NCBI GenBank assembly: GCA_017561715.1
Contig: JAFZBN010000003.1
Span: 1 to 64,000 of the forward strand
From: Clostridiales bacterium
GTDB taxonomy: Bacteria > Bacillota > Clostridia > Saccharofermentanales > Saccharofermentanaceae
Reading direction: 5' to 3'
DNA length: 64,000 bases
The stretch's first letter is position 1; the number at the start of each line of letters is the position of its first letter. A model generated the notes under the pieces. That model did not search any database. It was not told where the DNA came from and saw only the letters and a program-made list of their open reading frames with translations. Of this stretch, positions 46,150 to 53,768 are shown one piece after another. The position numbers and the translations under genes are program-made.

Positions 46150-46178
46150 ATTGTAATTCACATGTTCATATTTTGCAA
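46150..46178 (-). promoter_or_regulatory. Promoter of the ABC exporter operon
   Basis: Minus strand: TTGCAA, exactly 17 bp, TACAAT, immediately followed by the operator palindrome. It drives the ATPase and permease genes. Confidence 0.75.
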
Positions 46179-46192
46179 GCGCCAATAGTTAG

Positions 46193-46255
46193 TCATGGCT
46201 TACAATGTTTATTCGATTTCCGATTTGGTTTTTTGGGAATTCTTCCAAGAGCCAT
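46193..46255 (-). CDS. Possible 20-residue basic peptide
   Basis: A 20-codon frame starting at an ATG preceded by AAAAGGAGG with a 7-nt spacer, one of the best ribosome binding sites in the window. The peptide is MALGRIPKKPNRKSNKHCKP, very basic with one Cys. It ends just upstream of the exporter promoter. No homologue is recognised. It may be a real micropeptide or a leftover of a degraded gene; 46256-46580 otherwise shows no convincing coding frame. Confidence 0.3.
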   Translation of the reverse strand: MALGRIPKKPNRKSNKHCKP

Positions 46256-46587
46256 CTCGCCACCTCCTTTTCCCCGGGCAACAAAAAACGAGTCTTTTGC
46301 TGCAGTCAATCAAGTGCAGTAAAAGTCTCGCTTCTTCGGACATACCCCGGAGTTCCTCCTTTGTTTCCTCATTTTCCGACATCCTGGCTTTCCTCTCGGA
46401 CGGCCGGATAAGAGATGAGGCCAATAGGGGTTCCCGAGCTGACGACATATGTCACATGCTTCCGATACGGCTCCGGTTTGACACGGCTCCTGAAGGGTCC
46501 CGAAGCATGTAAGCTACTCCCTAATACGTTTTCAGTTTAGCCCTGTCGCGCAGATATGAAAACCCGCGGATTCTCCGTAAAAAGAAA

Positions 46588-46615
46588 GATCTCACGGAGA
46601 TCTTGCCGTGAGATC
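46588..46615 (-). terminator. Terminator-like hairpin left of array C
   Basis: Perfect 10-bp stem GATCTCACGG / CCGTGAGATC with an 8-nt loop, followed on the minus strand by TTTCTTTTTAC. No minus-strand gene lies immediately upstream except the array itself. Confidence 0.65.
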
Positions 46616-46658
46616 GGAACTAAACTTGAAAATCCACCCTTTTCTTTTTTCGGATGCG

Positions 46659-46667
46659 TGTTATAAT
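46659..46667 (+). promoter_or_regulatory. Extended -10 promoter facing array C
   Basis: TGTTATAAT with a perfect TATAAT, placed so that transcription would begin at about 46673, the first base of the array. There is no clear -35. Confidence 0.5.
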
Positions 46668-46670
46668 CGC

Positions 46671-46846
46671 GTGTTCTATGTTTCGTTCTATTTTCACTCG
46701 ATTTTTAGAACAAAACCTAGAACATTGCCCCGTGTTCTATGTTTCGTTCTATTTTCCGCGCGTTTTTAGAACAGAACATAGAACAATGCCCCTATTCAAC
46801 AAATCGTTCTACTTTTTTCCATTTTGCAGAACAAAACGTAGAACAA
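46671..46846. repeat. Hairpin array C: three palindromic units, 61/60-bp period
   Basis: Each unit has four copies of GTTCTA, two forward and two reverse: unit 1 at 46673, 46685, 46706, 46718; unit 2 all +61; unit 3 +60 more, with its first copy decayed. Unit 2 folds perfectly (GTTCTATGTT / AACATAGAAC outside, GTTCTA/TAGAAC inside). The +12, +21, +12, +16 spacing gives the same 12-bp steps and 61-bp period as array A with a different word. It is framed by a promoter on the left and a terminator on the right, so it may be an RNA of about 240 nt. Confidence 0.85.
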
Positions 46847-46872
46847 AGCCACACTGAACATCAGTAAGCACG

Positions 46873-46910
46873 AAAAAAGCCTGCCGGATCTGATCCGACA
46901 GGCTTTTGAT
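46873..46910. terminator. Bidirectional terminator between array C and rpsU
   Basis: Stem GCCTGCCGGATC / GATCCGACAGGC (one mismatch) with A-run and T-run flanks. It ends rpsU on the minus strand and any array C transcript on the plus strand. Confidence 0.85.
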
Positions 46911-46932
46911 TAAGCAATTTCATTAAGAGTAA

Positions 46933-47106
46933 TTATCTCTTACGCTTTCTAGCCGCCTCCGACTTCTTCTTACGGCGTACAGAAGGCTTTTCGTAATGCT
47001 CTCTCTTACGTACCTCAGCGAGTACACCAGAACGAGCGCAGGAACGCTTGAAACGACGCAAAGCACTGTCAAGGGACTCATTTTCTTTAAGTCTGATTTC
47101 CGACAC
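46933..47106 (-). CDS. rpsU: 30S ribosomal protein S21
   Basis: A 57-residue, strongly basic protein starting [20 protein letters not shown] and ending EAARKRKR, the full-length Bacillota S21. It helps the 30S subunit engage mRNA at initiation. The start is GTG at 47106, preceded by an excellent AAGGAGG and 8 nt. Translation from this GTG gives exactly the family start, so it is preferred. It is flanked by terminators on both sides and is probably monocistronic. Confidence 0.97.
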   Translation of the reverse strand: MSEIRLKENESLDSALRRFKRSCARSGVLAEVRKREHYEKPSVRRKKKSEAARKRKR

Positions 47107-47221
47107 TTGTTATCCCTCCTTCCGTGCAATAAAATTAGGAAACCCATAAATATCGGTTTCAAACAGGACATATAATACTCTAAAAATCCCCCTACGTCAA
47201 ATAAATTCGAGTATAAAAACA

Positions 47222-47248
47222 GAAAAAGCACTGCGAGAGTGCTTTTTC
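47222..47248. terminator. Terminator built from an inverted pair of octamers
   Basis: AAAAAGCACT-GCGAG-AGTGCTTTTT: a perfect 10-bp hairpin whose arms are the dispersed AAAAGCAC/GTGCTTTT word. It ends the aldo/keto reductase gene (stop at 47270) and works in both directions. Confidence 0.85.
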
Positions 47249-47269
47249 CGTTTTCCTGGGGGAGATTTC

Positions 47270-48391
47270 TCAGAGACTCTGCAGGAGCTCTGTGACTTTC
47301 ACAAGATCTTCTCTGATGTTGATCTTCTGCGGGCACTGTTCTTCGCAGGCACCGCACCACATACAGTTTTCCGGCTTCTCTTCGGCGCTCATGTTGCTCC
47401 ACTCCCACTTGGAGTGACCGACGTTGCCGTATTTACCGAATTCATTCCAGATCCGGAAGGAACCCGGGATGTTGACACCGCCCGGACACGGCATGCAGTA
47501 ACGGCATCCTGTGCATGGATTATAAACTCGCGCGTCGAGGGCTTCTTTCAGTCGGCCCATCGCGGCAAGTTCTTCTTCTGTCATTGCTTCGTAGCGGTTG
47601 AATGTATCGAGGTTATCCTCGAGCTGATCTTCCGCGGACATACCGGAAAGGATGACCTTCACGTTCTCAAAAGAAGCGACGAAACGCAGCGCCCAGGATG
47701 CCTTGGACTTGCCGGGGCGGATCTGGTTGAGTTCAGAAAGAAGATCGTCCGGATACATGCAGAGGGATCCGCCTCTGATCGGCTCCATGACGATGACCGG
47801 GATACCTAAAGATTCTGCAAGGAGAAGTCCTTTTGTTCCGGCCTGGTTCTCGATATCCATGAAGTTGAACTGGATCTGGCAGGCATCCCACGGATACTTC
47901 TTGATCCACTTCTCGAATACCGGATAGTCATCGTGGAAAGAGAATCCGACGTTCTTGATCTTGCCCTGCTTCTTGAGGTCAAACATGAAGTCGATGACGC
48001 CCGCGTCTTCCATTTCCTGGAAGCGGTCTTCGTTCATGGCGTGCAGGAGATAAAGGTCGAGGTAATCCTGCTGGAGCTTACCCAGCTGCTTTTCGAACAT
48101 TGCCTCGGCGTCCTCACGGGTCTTGATCTCCCATACCGGAAGTTTGGTCGTCAGGAAGTACTCATCGCGCGGAATTTCCTTGAGGACTTCGCCGACTACG
48201 ATCTCCGACTCGCCGCCGTGATAAGGATAGGCTGTGTCGTAGTAGTTTACGCCCATTTTGTGAGCGTGAAGGAGCATGGCTCTTGCTCTGGCCTTATCGA
48301 TCTTTCCGTCTTCCGTCGTCGGGAAACGCATGCAGCCGAAGCCTAAAACCGATACCGGTTTGTCAAATCCGTTCATCGTTCTCGTAAACAT
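47270..48391 (-). CDS. Aldo/keto reductase with C-terminal ferredoxin-like clusters
   Basis: A 373-residue NAD(P)H-dependent oxidoreductase. The AKR barrel (1-280) shows LGFGCMRFP, the catalytic region NYYDTAYPYHGGESE (Asp/Tyr), TTKLPVWE (Lys) and YLLHAMNE (His). The C-terminal part has two Cys clusters, CTGCRYCMPCPGG and CMWCGACEEQCPQ, typical of 4Fe-4S AKR proteins common in anaerobes. Electrons can thus pass to or from iron-sulfur carriers. The substrate is unknown. The gene reads leftward, ends in the octamer hairpin terminator, and its start lies about 190 bp from the next gene on the other strand. Confidence 0.93.
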   Translation of the reverse strand: MFTRTMNGFDKPVSVLGFGCMRFPTTEDGKIDKARARAMLLHAHKMGVNYYDTAYPYHGGESEIVVGEVLKEIPRDEYFLTTKLPVWEIKTREDAEAMFEKQLGKLQQDYLDLYLLHAMNEDRFQEMEDAGVIDFMFDLKKQGKIKNVGFSFHDDYPVFEKWIKKYPWDACQIQFNFMDIENQAGTKGLLLAESLGIPVIVMEPIRGGSLCMYPDDLLSELNQIRPGKSKASWALRFVASFENVKVILSGMSAEDQLEDNLDTFNRYEAMTEEELAAMGRLKEALDARVYNPCTGCRYCMPCPGGVNIPGSFRIWNEFGKYGNVGHSKWEWSNMSAEEKPENCMWCGACEEQCPQKINIREDLVKVTELLQSL

Positions 48392-48524
48392 AGTGTACCT
48401 CCCCGTATTTCTTTGTTATCTTTTTGCGGCTTTTTTGCGCGCACATAGTTACCACTTTATAAGTCTATTCTACATAAGAACGCTTCCAAAAAATACTATT
48501 ATTTTTCCACGAACAAGCAATGAT

Positions 48525-48553
48525 TTGCCCACTTTCCGCGTATGTGATACTAT
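48525..48553 (+). promoter_or_regulatory. Promoter of the small membrane protein gene
   Basis: TTGCCC, exactly 17 bp, TACTAT, ending 31 bp before the ATG at 48585. Confidence 0.6.
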
Positions 48554-48584
48554 TAGCCTGACCATGGTGGTCTGGGAGGAATCA

Positions 48585-49049
48585 ATGGACATCGACATAT
48601 CATCGCTTACTTTCCGTGATGCGTCCAAAGAAGAAAAGAGTCGTATTTTCCGTGTACTGAATCTTCGCGGCACGGTTTGTCTCGTGTTGTCGATCGTAGC
48701 GCTCGTCGCCGTTTTCCTGATCCCCGGTCGTCTTAAGTGGATCACCGCCGTAGCTCTCGGTCTGGCGGTCATCATCCTCGCTTACGCAGTCATTTCCGAT
48801 ATGCCCGCATGGACCTGCAAGGTATGTAAGGGCATCGTTTCCAATAAGCGCGAAGTCCAGCCCGATGAAGAGACAGGTATTTACTATGACGCCGTCACCT
48901 TCACTTCAGAAAAAGGCGAAGTCATGGAAGAAATGCCTGTTTTTTCCAAAAAGACACTTCAGCTTCTGAACGAAGGATCTCACGCGACCATCATCTGCTA
49001 CAACAAACGCCACCCGATCATTCTCGCTGACGAGCAGCTCCACGATTAA
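48585..49049 (+). CDS. Small membrane protein with a CxxC, unknown function
   Basis: A 154-residue protein. A polar start (20 residues) is followed by two membrane helices (about 30-48 and 55-75; LVLSIVALVAVFLIPG, ITAVALGLAVIILAYAV), then an about 80-residue soluble domain starting WTCKVCKGIV with one CxxC and a beta-rich remainder (AVTFTSEKGEVMEE). This looks like the NfeD/OB-type or a DUF3592-like domain, but I cannot assign it. The ATG at 48585 has GGGAGGA upstream. It is monocistronic, with its own promoter and terminator. Confidence 0.75.
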   Translation: MDIDISSLTFRDASKEEKSRIFRVLNLRGTVCLVLSIVALVAVFLIPGRLKWITAVALGLAVIILAYAVISDMPAWTCKVCKGIVSNKREVQPDEETGIYYDAVTFTSEKGEVMEEMPVFSKKTLQLLNEGSHATIICYNKRHPIILADEQLHD

Positions 49050-49064
49050 ATAAATGAATAATAA

Positions 49065-49102
49065 AACAGAACCGAACCATGGCTTTAGTTCGGCTCTGTT
49101 TA
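49065..49102. terminator. Terminator after the small membrane protein gene
   Basis: ACAGAACCGAAC pairs with GTTCGGCTCTGT (one mismatch), with A-run and TTTA flanks; it can act both ways. Confidence 0.75.
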
Positions 49103-49207
49103 GGGGAGACACAACATAAGTTATTATCTTAAGTTGTTTGCTGCTGTTTTTTGTCGCGCGTTTCTTTCCGAAAAGCACCTGTACTTCTATTACTTCTCGA
49201 AAAGCAC

Positions 49208-51052
49208 TTAGACTTCGATATAAGCGCCTGCCTGTGCTTTCCACATCTCGGCGTACTTACCGCCCTTGGAAAGAAGCGATTCGTGTGATCCTTCTTCAAC
49301 GATCTTACCTTCTTCTAACATGAAGATACGATCGGCAAGTCTCGTCGTCGAAAGACGATGCGAGATAAAGATAACGGTCTTGTCTTTTGTCGCCTGAAGC
49401 ATCGCGTGGTTGAGCTGATACTCCGCGATCGGGTCGAGCGCCGAAGACGGCTCGTCGAGGATCATGAGAGACGCGTTCTGATAGAACACACGAGAGATCG
49501 CGAGCTTCTGCTGCTCACCGCCCGAGAGGTCCACGCCGTTCTCGGAGAACTCATGCGTCAGAGGCGTATCCCACTTCATCGGAAGCGAGTCGACCTTTTT
49601 CATCAGCCCGCTGTCAGAAAGCGCGTTCTTCACACGTTCATCGTCGGCCTTCGATCCCACATTGAGGATAACGTTTTCCTTTACGGTTCCCGCGAAGATC
49701 TCGAAGTCCTGGAATACAGTTCCGATCGAGTCACGATAGGCTTCGACATCGTAGTTTCGAACGTTCACGCCGTCCGCGAGGATTCTTCCCTCACTGCAGT
49801 CGTAAAGTCTCATCAGGAGCTTTACGAGCGTCGTTTTACCGGCTCCGTTATATCCGACCAGAGCGATCTTTTCACCGGGCTTTACCTGAAGGTTGATATC
49901 GGAAAGCACTGCCGGGAGATCCTGCTTGTAGGAGAAGCCGACACCCTCGAGGGAGAGTGCTTTTGCAGAAGAAGTCGGGACCGTGTCGCCTTCGGAAACG
50001 ATCTTCGGCTCGTAAGCCAAAAAGTCTCTGATCTTCTGGATGTAAAGGCTCGTCTCGCACGCCTTCGGGTAAGTCTCCGTGAATACTCGGAGGTTTCTCT
50101 TTAAGTCACCGAAGCGGTGGACAAGCATGACCATCGCCGACAGCGAAAGCGCCTTCTGAAGGATCGTCCTTACCATGAGGTAACTGGTGTAGAGTACATC
50201 ACTGATGAAGTCGCCGAAGAGATAGTTCTTGAGAAACGCCAGGCCGAACTTCTTCTTCGCCATGGATTTCTCTGCTTCGTAAACTTCGTCGTTCGCCTTC
50301 TGGAAACGCTCTTCGAGCACATCCGTGACCTCCGGATCGAGACGGATCTCCTTGGCGTAATCCTTGAGATAGAAGACACGCTTTACATAGTCGCGCTTTC
50401 TTTCCGGCGGGTAGCGGAGCATTCTGACCTTAAAGGAAAGCTTGTTGTACGCCTGGTTCGCGAAATAGCTCAGGATAAAGGACGCCAGCACGAAGAGGAT
50501 CGAGAACTTATCTCGGATCAGGAAGTATCCGCCCGTTAAGATGACGACCGTAAGACCGCTTAAGACACTTCGGATGAAGTCCATCGTGCTGTCGATACGC
50601 TTATCGACTTCGGAGATCGAAAGCACCTGGCTGTTATAGAAATCCGGATCGTCATAGCAGGAAAGGTCAACGGATCTCGCCTTCTCGTAAAGGCGCATCT
50701 TGATCTTCTCTCGAACCTTCGGCCGTTCTTTTTCGGTCATGTAATCACCCGCGAAGACCGTGAAGATCATGCCGAGCGTGATCAGGGAAGCGATCAGGAT
50801 GATCATGGCGGCAACTCTTCGGAAGGAGTAGCCGAACTCCGCCGCTTCGAGGACGAAGCCGATCAGGAATACGTGTTCGATGAAGATCGAGCATTCACCA
50901 CGGATCGCGTCGAGCGCCGGCAAAATAACGAACTTCGGGGAGGCGTCGAACATCATCTTCATGAAGAAGAAATTGTTCTTTATGACCTGCGAGGCCGGCT
51001 GTTTGATCTTCTTATCTTTTTCGTCGGCAAAAGCACTTTTCGAGTTACTCAC
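49208..51052 (-). CDS. ABC exporter half-transporter (partner 2)
   Basis: A 614-residue fused permease-ATPase. The membrane domain (about 50-330, around six helices) is followed by the nucleotide-binding domain with Walker A GYNGAGKTTLV, signature VDLSGGEQQKLA, Walker B LMILDEPSSALDP and the switch His in FISHRLSTT. It overlaps the upstream half-transporter by 4 nt (ATGA), so the two are translated together and form a heterodimer. Exporters of this type move drugs, lipids or peptides; here no substrate gene adjoins. Octamer copies occur at 49200 (just after the stop), 49958 and 51030. Confidence 0.93.
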   Translation of the reverse strand: MSNSKSAFADEKDKKIKQPASQVIKNNFFFMKMMFDASPKFVILPALDAIRGECSIFIEHVFLIGFVLEAAEFGYSFRRVAAMIILIASLITLGMIFTVFAGDYMTEKERPKVREKIKMRLYEKARSVDLSCYDDPDFYNSQVLSISEVDKRIDSTMDFIRSVLSGLTVVILTGGYFLIRDKFSILFVLASFILSYFANQAYNKLSFKVRMLRYPPERKRDYVKRVFYLKDYAKEIRLDPEVTDVLEERFQKANDEVYEAEKSMAKKKFGLAFLKNYLFGDFISDVLYTSYLMVRTILQKALSLSAMVMLVHRFGDLKRNLRVFTETYPKACETSLYIQKIRDFLAYEPKIVSEGDTVPTSSAKALSLEGVGFSYKQDLPAVLSDINLQVKPGEKIALVGYNGAGKTTLVKLLMRLYDCSEGRILADGVNVRNYDVEAYRDSIGTVFQDFEIFAGTVKENVILNVGSKADDERVKNALSDSGLMKKVDSLPMKWDTPLTHEFSENGVDLSGGEQQKLAISRVFYQNASLMILDEPSSALDPIAEYQLNHAMLQATKDKTVIFISHRLSTTRLADRIFMLEEGKIVEEGSHESLLSKGGKYAEMWKAQAGAYIEV

Positions 51053-52893
51053 AGGATCACCTCCTCTTCCTTTTCTACGGCCAGATAATTCATGGCCTGA
51101 CGGATATACATCTTCGCGTATTTTCCGTGCTCATCGATCAGTTCTCTGTGGGAACCGCGCTCGATGATCGTGCCCTTTTCGAGCATGAATACCTTGTCGC
51201 AGTTCTTTACGGAAGAAAGGCGGTGCGAGATAAATACCATCGTGTGGTCTCTGCCTTCCTTCATGATGTTTTTGAAAAGCTCATACTCCGCAATCGGGTC
51301 GAGGGCCGAAGACGGCTCGTCGAAGATCTTGATCGGAGATTCCTTGGCAAAAGTTCTTGCCACCGCGAGTTTCTGATGCTGGCCGCCGGAAAAGACCGCG
51401 CCGTTCTCATCGAATTCTTTGGTCATGATCGTGTCGACACCTTCCGGGAGCGACTCGACTTTTTCGAGGATGCCCGCTCTTCTTAAGGAACGGCGAACGA
51501 TCTCGTCTTCGTTCTCGTAGTGTCTTCCCATCAGAACATTTTCCTTGATGCTCATGGCGAAGATCGCGAAGTCCTGGAACGTCGTCGCGAAGAGTCGGCG
51601 GTATGCTTTCAGGTCGTATTCCTTGATGTTCTTTCCGTTCAGAAGGATCTCACCGGAAGTCGGATCATAGAAACGAAGCAGCAGCTTGATGATCGTCGTT
51701 TTACCCGCGCCGTTATGTCCGACGAGAGCTACGATATCGCCCTTATCGACTCGGAACGAAAGATCCTTGATCGTCTCTTCGTCCTTATAGGAGAAGCATA
51801 CGTTCTTGAATTCGATGCTCTCGAACTCGCCCGGATCTTCGCCTTTTTGATCCTGTGGGATCTTCTCTTCGTACTCGAGGAAAGTTCTGAGGTTATTGAC
51901 GAAGATGCCGTTCTTGATGAGGTTCATGATGTTCTCAAAAGCGCGGATCAAGATCCATGTCATCGCGACCATAAGACTCGTCATGATCGCCATCTGCGCG
52001 AGCGAGATCGTCTTACTTACGAGGTTCCTGTAGATCGCGTAGAGAAGCACACCTTCGAAGATGATCGTGAATGTGAAGGTGATCCTCCAGAACGAAAGCG
52101 CGCAGTTGGCAAACGCGTACTTCAAAGCCGCTTTAACGTTCTTGTCTGTCGCGTCCTTATACTGCTTTCGAAGAAGCTCGAACACATCGGAAAGTCGCAT
52201 TTCCTTCGCGCCATCCGGAAGATACATCATACGGTTGACGTAGTTATGGACCTTGTTGTTCGGCACCTGCGCCTGGTATCTTTTGTACTCATACTTCTGC
52301 TTATAGTTACCGAAGATGAAGTTACCGATCAACGGTGAGATGATGAACAGTACGGCGTAATGGTCGATATCGAACATGAAGTAGAAGACGACCGCGAGTG
52401 CCGGTATCGATACCAGGAACTCCCAGAAGCTTCGAACGATCACGAAGATCTTTTCTTCCGCGCCGTCCATCGCCATCGTGTACTTGTCGTAGAAATCCGA
52501 ATCCTCATAGCAGCGAAGCTCTACATTCTTTGCCTTCGCGAAAAGCTCCTTGTAGATGCCTCCGTAGAGTCTTACCGCACCCAGTGGGAATATCACGTTA
52601 TCTGCGTATTTCTCATATAGGTTGATAAAAAAGAAGATCACGCCTGTGACGATAATGAACGTCATTACCGTCCGAAACGGCGCGTCACTGTCGAGCGATT
52701 CGATGATCTTTCTCATGAAAACGCCGTCGAAGAATACCCATTCGAAATACCCGAAGATCGCGAAGATCAATCCGGCGATGACCATGGCACGGCTGTACTT
52801 TGCCGCCAGTTTCATGGCAAATACGTTATTCTCGACCGTTCGCCGGAAAGACAGATTGTCCTTTTTCTTTTTCCCCTTTGCTTCCTTACTCAT
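51049..52893 (-). CDS. ABC exporter half-transporter (partner 1)
   Basis: A 614-residue fused permease-ATPase, the same length as its partner. The membrane domain has a long polar N terminus and helices about 35-330. The ATPase has Walker A GHNGAGKTTII, signature AVFSGGQHQKLAVA, Walker B IKIFDEPSSALDP and FISHRLSSV. IKIFDEP has Lys-Ile-Phe before the Asp, a Walker B variant, but the catalytic Glu is retained, so both sites could work. Its ATG is preceded by AGGAAACAC. It is the first gene of the two-gene operon. Confidence 0.93.
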   Translation of the reverse strand: MSKEAKGKKKKDNLSFRRTVENNVFAMKLAAKYSRAMVIAGLIFAIFGYFEWVFFDGVFMRKIIESLDSDAPFRTVMTFIIVTGVIFFFINLYEKYADNVIFPLGAVRLYGGIYKELFAKAKNVELRCYEDSDFYDKYTMAMDGAEEKIFVIVRSFWEFLVSIPALAVVFYFMFDIDHYAVLFIISPLIGNFIFGNYKQKYEYKRYQAQVPNNKVHNYVNRMMYLPDGAKEMRLSDVFELLRKQYKDATDKNVKAALKYAFANCALSFWRITFTFTIIFEGVLLYAIYRNLVSKTISLAQMAIMTSLMVAMTWILIRAFENIMNLIKNGIFVNNLRTFLEYEEKIPQDQKGEDPGEFESIEFKNVCFSYKDEETIKDLSFRVDKGDIVALVGHNGAGKTTIIKLLLRFYDPTSGEILLNGKNIKEYDLKAYRRLFATTFQDFAIFAMSIKENVLMGRHYENEDEIVRRSLRRAGILEKVESLPEGVDTIMTKEFDENGAVFSGGQHQKLAVARTFAKESPIKIFDEPSSALDPIAEYELFKNIMKEGRDHTMVFISHRLSSVKNCDKVFMLEKGTIIERGSHRELIDEHGKYAKMYIRQAMNYLAVEKEEEVIL

Positions 52894-52964
52894 TTGTGTT
52901 TCCTTACCTTTTTTGTTTTGCCTTTGACATCAAAAGAATAACACAGTGAGTAGAAAGCAAACAG

Positions 52965-53765
52965 TTACTGCTGGTCTAATTTTACGAAAGTTTTTTCTAC
53001 CTTACGAAAACAGTAGATCACATATCCGAAGCAGACCAGGATAATGACCGCGTAAAATAGCGGATAGACGATGTTGAGGATGTATTTCGGATAAGAAAAC
53101 GCGCGGAACGGCATCACGATCCATCTCGCGATACTGAAAGCGCCGGCAAATACGGCTGCCGCTCCCCCGTCTTCCAGTTTCTTTTTCAGGATAAGCGCAA
53201 GAGTAAGCGCGATCAGAACGCCCAGGATCTCATAAAGCTGCGTCGGATGGACCGCGTGGTTTCCCTGGTATATGATCCCGAGCGGATCGATAAAATCATG
53301 GATCTTTTCATTGGCCGGAAAGACCATTCCCCATGGGCGTGTCGTATGCTTTCCGAAACAGCATCCGTTAAGGAAACATCCGATCTTCAGGATAACGATC
53401 CCGCAGGCGCACGGGATAACAAACGCGTCGGCGATCTTCCTCGGATCCTTTTTCCGTACAAGACAGAAAAGAAGAATTCCGAGAACGCCCAGTACGAGCC
53501 CTCCCATCAGAGAAAGCTTGGAATAGGTAAGTGTCCAGATGTGAAAGCCCTTCTTGTACTCATTCGGATTCAATATCGCATTCAGAAGCCTTGCTCCGAC
53601 GATCGCGAAAACGATGAGGCCAAGCGGCAGAAGCCGCCTCTCCCAAGAGGAGAGAAGCGGCTTGAGCTTGATCACTGACAGGATATATCCGACGATCCCG
53701 GCAAGGATCGCCATCAGGTAGTATGTCGAAAAAGTATGTCCTGAAATATAAAGATATGGGTACAC
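52965..53765 (-). CDS. lgt: Prolipoprotein diacylglyceryl transferase (Lgt family)
   Basis: Transfers diacylglycerol from phosphatidylglycerol to the lipobox Cys of prolipoproteins. The 266-residue integral membrane protein has about seven helices. Visible motifs include the N-terminal TFSTYYLMAILAG, VGARL, the CCFGK region and HPTQLYEILG (the His-Pro-Thr-Gln-Leu-Tyr-Glu signature of Lgt). The family C-terminal region is shorter or divergent, so a paralogue is possible. It lies 3 bp after the large lipoprotein gene, an apt partner. Confidence 0.82.
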   Translation of the reverse strand: MYPYLYISGHTFSTYYLMAILAGIVGYILSVIKLKPLLSSWERRLLPLGLIVFAIVGARLLNAILNPNEYKKGFHIWTLTYSKLSLMGGLVLGVLGILLFCLVRKKDPRKIADAFVIPCACGIVILKIGCFLNGCCFGKHTTRPWGMVFPANEKIHDFIDPLGIIYQGNHAVHPTQLYEILGVLIALTLALILKKKLEDGGAAAVFAGAFSIARWIVMPFRAFSYPKYILNIVYPLFYAVIILVCFGYVIYCFRKVEKTFVKLDQQ

Positions 53766-53768
53766 GCA

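Noticed and set aside
42128..46178. BceAB-type bacitracin/antimicrobial-peptide exporter with two-component system
   Set aside because: The permease has two FtsX units, but no histidine kinase or response regulator lies nearby; only a general FtsX/MacB-type assignment is supported.
46209..46448. 79-residue minus-strand frame left of array C
   Set aside because: Odd composition, no recognised domain, and no good ribosome binding site; perhaps a decayed regulator but not supportable as a gene.
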